Assembly: GCA_036346205.1 (NCBI GenBank)
Contig: JARFJB010001910.1
Location: 1,682,501-1,746,500, forward strand
DNA from: Vesta saturnalis
Taxonomy: Eukaryota; Arthropoda; Insecta; Coleoptera; Lampyridae
Reading direction: 5' to 3'
Length of the DNA stretch: 64,000 bases
How positions within the stretch are numbered: position 1 is the stretch's first letter; each line of letters starts with the position of its first letter. Below the pieces are notes generated by a model. The model was not told where the DNA came from and searched no databases. It saw only the letters and a list, made by a program, of their open reading frames with translations. A program made the translations under genes and the position numbers. This document shows, in pieces, positions 57,371 to 64,000 of this stretch.

Positions 57371-58619
57371 AAATATTTATTTGATATTGATCAACGTATT
57401 AACTAATAGAAACTAGACCTATTACCTATTAAAGATCTAGTGAAATCTAACAAAAAAATAGTTTGCGGTTATTAATAATTGTTATTATTATTGTACATTG
57501 ATAACACAATGTGTATGTTTAATATGATTTTACTTTTGAACTACATACGTTAACGTGACTTAACGTGTTCAATTGGTAAAGCATTTACTTCATGGTCTAG
57601 GAAAAAACACAGCAGATATTAAAATTAAGATTCTGTCTTTTTTAATTATAAGATGCCAAAATCTATTTAATCGGAAATTTTGTTCGTGCCTGTTAACCGT
57701 ATTTGGATGTTTACATATCTCATAGCGTCATGTTTTAAACGACCATGATAATCCTTTTGCCTTGAGTATGCTCAGCTACCGCAAACTTCTCCGGTTGTTT
57801 TCATACGTTCTTTACCTCTAGCATCAATGATTCGTTTTACGGGGCTTTTAAGATTTAAGAGTTGTGGTGGCTAGGGGTGGGGTTGGAGATATCGCCACGT
57901 TATTGGGTCCATTTTGGTGCCCCCTGAGTACTCCCGAAACGGTTTTGAGCATTTTTTGGTCTCTTGGTTAAAAGAAAATACGGCCAATAAAGCACCCTGT
58001 ATATGCTTAGTAAAGGGCCGTTGATAGTAGGTTTTCTACTTATTTATGCTTTTTACTTGAAATCGAAGCTGTTGTGGCAGATTTTTCCTATGTTTATGGT
58101 CGATACGATAAAAGTTAGTACGTGGAGCAGCCAAAATTTTTCTACAAACGCCGGTGCCGTTAATTAATTGCAATTAAGTCTTATTTTTCTTTACATGTTT
58201 TAATAATCTGTACTTATCGATTAAATGTGGCTTCTATAAAATATTTGTGCTAATAATCTATCAGTTAATTAATTGCAATTTGTTAAAAATACTGTAACTA
58301 TTTAAATAGTAGTTAATTACTGTAAGTAATTCGCATTTTCATTCTTAATTTAGTAAACTGTAGATGCGTACTATCTCATAGGCATTTAAAAACACATTAT
58401 TCAATATTTAATAAGTACGAATTTGTTATAACGAAGAAAAAAAAAGGACTGTCTGAGTCATTTGAGTGTTCCAATCTCCTACAGCGAAACTCGTGTATTC
58501 CCACCATACATACATTAAGAATGTATGCATTGTGAGATAGGATCAGTGAGAATAGAGTTAGGGTCTGAGGGGGAAGATATACTAGTAGCATTCGCCTAAA
58601 TATCAGACAAAATATACAC
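57371..58619. other. Non-coding AT-rich region
   Basis: No gene seen. AAGCACCCTGTATATGC near 57990 resembles MITE ends found elsewhere in the window. Confidence 0.45.
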
Positions 58620-59235
58620 ATATACCCTATGGAAGATGACAGTGGATTTGAAACATCTCAAGGTAACCTCCATGATACATTAGGATTTTTTCAATTCTAT
58701 CTATTCTATCTATTAGTGACAAAAGCAAGAACATTAGTACCAACATTAGCAATACTTCTTCTTTATGGTTATGACTAGCGGGTGTAATAAATGGTAATAG
58801 ATCAAGAAATGGGAAAGTTTCATCGGTTTCCTTCTCCACGGTAAACTGAATGCTTGGATGAATAACATTTATAAAAAATAAAAATTCATGCACCGTTTTT
58901 TCTCCATATAAGAAAAGTATCATCTACGTTATCTATATCAAATTAAAGATTTTTTAGGTGCATTTTTCGAAGCTAATGCTTCAAATTTTTCCGTGTAAAA
59001 ATTAGGCACAACTTGACTAAAGGATGATCCTTACCACCTGGCTGGTCGTACAAGTTACTATTACACTGAAAATAAGTAGTTGTAAGGCATTCCTGAAAAA
59101 GGATTTTGGAAAAATATGATTAATATATTCAATAGTTTTTTTTAGAGGATCTTTTGTAAAAAGTGAAACAACATCAAAACTGACCATTATATCACCATCT
59201 TCAATTTTAAAATTATATATTTTTCAACGAAACCG
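58620..59235 (-). pseudogene. Penelope reverse transcriptase fragment, antisense
   Basis: Minus-strand blocks: DGDIMVSFDVVSLFTKDPL (first catalytic Asp, near 59195), LTTTYFQCNSNLYDQPGG (59085), VVPNFYTEKFEALASKNAPK (58985), a damaged VDD followed by TFLIW-like sequence (58925), EFLFFINVIHPSIQFTVEKE and FPFLDLL (58820). It faces away from the plus-strand Penelope element that begins at 59240. Confidence 0.82.
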
Positions 59236-59239
59236 GCAG

Positions 59240-60475
59240 AATTGTTAACATATTAGGGTGCTTTACCTATTCTTTTTCAAAAGGCTACTTATTTTCAATG
59301 GAACAGTAAATTCTATGAACAGCAAGATGGTATACCAATGGATAGCCCTCTTAGTCCTTTTGTGCCTAATTTTTACATAGAATAATTTGACACATAAGCT
59401 ATGCAAAATGCACCCAAAAAACATTTAGTCTGATACAGATACATGGATTTTTTGTTTTTACAGACTCATATAAGTATTTAGTTCACCACGGAGAGGAAGT
59501 CTCCGTTTCTAGACGTACTAACGTCTAAAACCAATAATTCTCTCTCGTTTACGGTTTAACGAAAACCGACACACACTTATAAGTACCTTTATAAATTATC
59601 ATACCACTATTCACTTCAAAAAATTAATGTAATTAAATCTTTAGTCGACCCAACTAAACGAATTTGTGATCCTGATTCCTTGAAAGATCAATATAAATAT
59701 TTGACAAAATCACTACAAACTAATGGCTATCCACTTAAAGATAATAATACTATTACACCTAATAGACATAATCGTAAAGAAAAACTAGTGTGTAATGTTG
59801 GAAACTGCTTTTCTTAACTAATGTTACACGTAGAATTGAAAAAATCCCAATTAACCATGGCAGTAGGACCGATTATAAACCTACAAGAAAGACTAAAGAA
59901 CATTAAAGGTAATTTAAACGTGTATCAAATCCATTGTCATCTGGAGTGTATAAGTTGTCTAGTTCTTGTGAAAAATTATACATTGGAGCCACAAGCAGCT
60001 TTGATACTAGACGTAAAGGACATAATAAATATTGTAGATTAAGTCATTGGGAGAAGTCTGAAGTATCTGAGCATATTGTAAATAATTTAAATCATGACAT
60101 TCGATTTGATAATATGGAAATTTTGTTAAAACAAACTCATTAGTTTGTTGTGAGTTATTGAGATACATAAACATCTAAATAACTTCAACAGGCCAGAATT
60201 TCCGATCGCACCTTTTGATGAAAAGGAAAAATGGTCTTCATTATAGCTTTTGGTGTCTATGGTTTTGCTGTTTCTTCTAAATCTTGAGCTAAATGCCTTA
60301 CCAATTAAATTCGTTAAGTTACCACAGTAATATAATAGTTTTAACACATGTAGTTAAAATTAAAATCATATTAACACATTGTGTATTCAGTGTACAGTAA
60401 CAATTACAATTGTCCATTTGTCAATGCGCTTATCAATTTCAAGTTAGTTTTTCACAACTTTAGTTATATGTACAT
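59240..60475 (+). mobile_element. Penelope-like element 3, 5' segment
   Basis: Plus-strand blocks: ATYFQWNSKFYEQQDGIPMD then SPLSP (59270-59360), a damaged active site YRYMDF (59445), SPFLDVLTSKTNN (59500), RKPTHTYKYLYK (59560), LTKSLQTNGYP (59705), then the GIY-YIG endonuclease (59925-60150) and 3' non-coding DNA. The VDD part of the reverse transcriptase is deleted. It is cut at 60475 by the hAT element and resumes at 63504. Confidence 0.83.
59925..60150 (+). pseudogene. GIY-YIG endonuclease of Penelope element 3
   Basis: The frame contains SSGVYKLSSSCEKLYIGATS (GVY and YIG motifs), TRRKGHNKYCRL, SEVSEHIVNNLNHDIRFDNM. The Arg after YIG and the His/Asn residues fit the nuclease fold. Compared with Penelope element 1, the CxC is SSSC, so the zinc-like cluster is reduced. 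A stop follows at 60141. Confidence 0.8.
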
Positions 60476-63400
60476 TAGGGTGGGCCGAAAAAATAAAAGT
60501 CAAAATTTTTAAATCCAATAGGTCGCAAAATGTGCATATACGTACGGTTAGATTCCAGAAAAAAGAACAAAAACAATAAATATCTATTGCCCTCTACAGG
60601 GCGATGAATTTTTGGTTTTTTAGAATATTCGATATTTTTTTTGTTATATCATATAACATACCTCAAAATACTAGCAATCCAATATTTTGCAACAAAATGA
60701 GTATTTTTATATTTTTTATCACTAATAAGTTCTGAAGTATTTAAACGCCACATAATCTCGTTTCCCCCTCCATTAATAGGAGGGAGTACCGCCTGTAGTG
60801 GCGCATTTTGTATTCCGTTCGTTAGTAGGAAGGTATCCTTGCATCGCTACGGCCGACGTATTGAGTGATTGTGATTTGTTATTTTAAAGTAACGTGTGAA
60901 ACTGAGTGCTAAAATGACAAAACCTATAAGAGCTACAATGAACTACCCTATTTTTGGACCTCTTAGTGACCTAAGTTACATGGTGTTGCCAACTTCCAAA
61001 GACGTTTTAGTTCTGTACTCCTTTCATTCCATAAAAGACAAAAATCAGCCGTCAAAAAAGGAGCCAACATTTTTTGAAATATCTCGTTTAGTTGCAGAAA
61101 AAATTGAAATTGTTTGGAAACTGTCTTCAGTTCCTACGTATAATTCAACTGTTGGAAAAGTATCATGATGAATATTTAAAGCTTATAAGATTTCCTAAAA
61201 AAAGACGTAATGATAATTATCAGTTAAAAGTTACGACTTTTAAAAACACATGTGAGACTAATTTATTTGATATTGCTGCATGCAAATGTCAACTATTTTC
61301 TAATTTTAAATGTGAAAAATCCCGAAAAGTGCCTGTTATAGAACAAAATTTCCTTTTAGATCAAAGATCAGTTAGAAGAATGGCTATCAGAGGTATTGAT
61401 GTTGCAGAAAGTGCACGAATAAAAAAACTGGAAGAAAGAAAGTCTAAGAACAAGGAACGGAACAATAAGCATCTGATTAATATAGACCAAGCATCTAATA
61501 ATAATTTACCACTAGCCAGCAGCTCATCCAACATTATTTCCGATGTAAATGTTACGACTAAGAGCACATTAGAAACAGCAGGAACCTCAGGTTGTATTTC
61601 AAATTAGCAAATATGTCGTAACATACTACAGCTTCCAACACTAGCAAGAGTCTGTGACCAGTTTGGTATTTCAGACAGATCGGCTGCCGCAATCGCGTCT
61701 GCAGTCTTACAAGATGTTGGAATTATAACAAGAGAAGATTCATCAAATATAATTGACAAAAATAAAGTAAGGAGAGCTCGCAAGAAGAACAGAGATTCCC
61801 TCCGGAACACATCTGCAGCTACTCTTGAATCAATAGAAAGTATTTTCTTTGATGGACGGAAGGATAAGACATTATACCAAGAGAAAATAGATAATCGTTT
61901 TCATCGCAGAACCATAAATGAAGAACATATATCTCTTGTTGAGGAACCGGGCTCGATATATATAGGTCATGTTACCTTAACTTCTGGTACTGGAAAATCG
62001 ATCGCTCAAAGTATTTACGATTGTTGTGTTGCAAGTGGTATAGTGTTGGATCAACTTAGTGTTATTGGTTGCGATGGCACTGTTGTCAATACTGGCACCA
62101 AAAATGGTGCAATTAGGTACTTTGAAACACTACTAAAACGACCTTTACAGTGGTGTATTTGCCAACTACATGCAAATGAACTGCCCTTAAGACACTTGTT
62201 CCAGTATCTTGACGGAGGTACTGCAGGTCCCAAAGAATATTCTGGACCAATTGGCAAATGTCTTGAAAATTGTGAGCAATTGCCAATTGCTAATTTTGAG
62301 CCTATACAAGGCAATTCCTTAGAAGTCGATCCAAAAGATCTCAGCAATGATCAACAATATTTGTATGAGGCATGTCAAGCAGTTACCTCTGGCCATTGTC
62401 CCCCGAATTTGGCAAATCGCAATCCAGGAAAATTATCCCACGCCAGGTGGGTTACGAAGGCTAACCGGTTGTTGTGGCTGTATCTTGCTACAGAGAATCC
62501 ATCGGCCAATTTGAGGGTTCTCGAATTTGAAATCTATGCGCCCATTGGGATAAGATTTCGTATGAAACGCCCAGATGACAATTGAACTTTCGCGCTACTT
62601 AAATCGATGAAGTGTTATCTAAAGTTCAGTGTGCTTATCTTGCTACAGAGAAACGGTAGTTCTCTGATGTATTGTAAGACAGATTCGAATCATTTTCAGA
62701 ACGTGCTCTTAAAGATGAACTCGAAGTATGTAAATATCTGATTGTAGATTCAGTTCAGAAATGCTTATTTTCTACACCCCGAAAATATTCTTCTGAGTAT
62801 GTTGAATGACGACCGTCATTTTATTAGAGAATTGGCTTTAAGACGAATTCTCAAGTCAAGAAATCACCAATCTGTTGAGGATACATCAATAAGACAATTC
62901 GTAATACCCAAAGTGAATTTCTTCGCAACGGACTACACTGACTTAATTGATTGGGTTGATTTTAAAGTAACTCCACCCCCGATATTGCATAGTATAACTA
63001 ATGATACCCTTCAAAGGTTTATAAATAATCCTACTGCACCAGTAGTAGACTTTGCACGCTTTCCATGTCACACACAGGCTGTTGAAAGGTCTGTGAAATT
63101 AGTGACAGAAGCATCGAGATCTGTCAGTGGTCAAGAGTCCAGAGACGGATTTATTCGTGCACGAATAAAGTCCAGAAGTTGCCTTCCATCTTTTGAAAAC
63201 AAAAGTGAATATAATATTGTTTAATTTTTCGAATACATTTATTTTCTATTGTTATTATACACTACTGTACTTTAATTTTTGCAATTAAACTAATAAGCAC
63301 GAAAAAACCATTTTTATACACAAACAATATGTTATTTTAAAAAATCCTAATATTAAAGGGCTTGTAGAGGGCAAAAGGTTTAAACTTTTTTCGCCGTTCT

Positions 63401-63503
63401 TTTTTGAAAAGTCTTATAGAGTGCAAAAGGCATCTTTTGCTACCTATTGTATAGCTTAATTAAAAAAAATAAAATTTGCCAACTGTAAGGACGGCCCACC
63501 CTA
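60476..63503 (+). mobile_element. hAT-type transposon nested in Penelope element 3
   Basis: Terminal inverted repeats TAGGGTGGGCCG (left, 60476) and TAGGGTGGGCCG (minus strand from 63503), with perfect 8-bp target duplications ATGTACAT at 60468-60475 and 63504-63511. The 8-bp duplication and the TAGGG terminus fit the hAT superfamily. 3,028 bp with one long gene (60914-63224). The related Penelope element 2 lacks the insertion at the matching place (24128-24160). Confidence 0.88.
60914..63224 (+). pseudogene. hAT-type transposase (broken)
   Basis: Starts MTKPIRATMNYPIFG at 60914. A frameshift near 61155 leads to EKYHDEYLKLIRFPKKRRND. After an in-frame TAG at 61605-61607 the frame continues through LARVCDQFGISDRSAAAIAS, SVIGCDGTVVNTGTKNG (Asp expected of the DDE core, near 62070), WCICQLHANELPLRHLFQYL, KLSHARWVTKANRLLWLY (His/Arg-Trp motif) and, after a frameshift region 62510-62790, to RFPCHTQAVERSVKLVTEAS and SRDGFIRARI (C-terminal Glu/Arg region). 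Broken by one stop and at least two frameshifts. Superfamily assignment rests mainly on TIR and TSD. Confidence 0.75.
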
Positions 63504-63830
63504 ATGTACATAAGTAACTAGATTAAATTTTATTAAACTTTTCTTTGATCATGACATTTTTCATTGTTAGTTTCATCCGATAAAGTGTGTCATCTTCAAG
63601 GCAGTTTAATAGTGTTTAATTTATTAAAGATCGAGTTATTCTTTACTAAAATGAAATTAGACTCGATAGTTCGCTTTTACACACGTTTACCAAATTGTTA
63701 TTAGCAGGTTAATATTTGTGTTTTCATATTTTATAAATTTATTTCAACAACCTAACCAATTTTTAAAGCTATTATCATTTACTGAGGACGATAACTGTAA
63801 TTATCGAAACGTTTAAATTTGTATAAGAGA
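63504..63830 (+). mobile_element. Penelope-like element 3, 3' end
   Basis: Resumes after the hAT element and ends with a hammerhead-like core. TAGATTAAATTTTATTAAAC near 63520 parallels TTGATTAAATTTTGTTAAA at 24158 in Penelope element 2. Confidence 0.7.
63782..63810 (+). ncRNA. Hammerhead-like core at Penelope 3' end
   Basis: CTGAGGA (63782-63788), C, GATAA, loop CTGTAA, TTATC, GAAAC (63806-63810). Same layout as at 46810-46842. Confidence 0.45.
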
Positions 63831-64000
63831 TAAATAGAAAATCTAATGTAAATGTTAATACCCAAAAGACAAGCATTTTCATTATTTAAATTTTTAATTG
63901 TAATCGTAAAAGTTTACATTTTCAAATATATAGATACTTTCATAAATGTGTGTCGATATGCAAAATATGTACCGTTTAAACAATAAGAAGTCAATACTTT
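63831..64000. other. Right edge, no feature recognised
   Basis: AT-rich sequence without coding or repeat signal that I can name. Confidence 0.5.

Overview
The window looks like a repeat-rich arthropod nuclear genome, most likely an insect. It is AT-rich, has short GT-AG introns, and carries two recognisable animal genes in a background of decayed transposable elements: mariner/Tc1, pogo, piggyBac, hAT, Ginger-like, ISL2EU-like, Crypton-like, Penelope, several LINEs, copia and a Polinton/Maverick. There is no sign of prokaryotic gene organisation. The species cannot be named from the sequence alone.

Host genes, both on the minus strand. A complete three-exon prefoldin subunit 4 gene (10918-11433) encodes 134 residues. 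The last two coding exons of a netrin gene lie at 49775-49967 and 33718-33874. They encode the C-terminal NTR/C345C domain and are separated by a 15.9-kb intron packed with transposons; the rest of netrin would lie beyond the right end of the window. One degenerate tRNA-Glu-like sequence lies at 1006-1073.

Layout. 1-3 kb: tRNA-like sequence and a mariner relic split by a 486-bp TA-flanked element. 3-6.6 kb: AT-rich, no genes. 6.6-10.4 kb: two deletion copies of one mariner-type transposon and a pogo/Tigger relic. 10.9-11.4 kb: PFDN4. 12.1-15.2 kb: a Ginger-like integrase transposon with an IS630/Tc1 element inside it. 15.4-21.4 kb: a MITE, an expanded hexanucleotide array fused to a piggyBac 3' half, a diverged ~110-bp tandem array, a mariner relic and a piggyBac 5' half. 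21.5-24.8 kb: two Penelope-like elements and two LINE fragments. 24.85-31.74 kb: a 6.9-kb Polinton/Maverick with long TIRs, inserted into a copia element. 33.7-50 kb: the netrin 3' exons with a LINE, a Tc1 relic and a Crypton that carries a 4.5-kb ISL2EU-like element. 50-54 kb: an 848-bp fold-back element and a mariner-type element with long TIRs. 55.9-57.4 kb: an antisense LINE. 58.6-63.8 kb: Penelope fragments in opposite orientations, interrupted by a hAT element with a perfect 8-bp target duplication.

All element-encoded proteins seen are broken by stops, frameshifts or deletions, so the window records many insertion layers and no recognisably active element. The order of insertion can be read in several places because the host frame or a paralogous empty site is preserved: Polinton in copia, ISL2EU in Crypton, hAT in Penelope, IS630 in Ginger, and a TA-flanked MITE in mariner.
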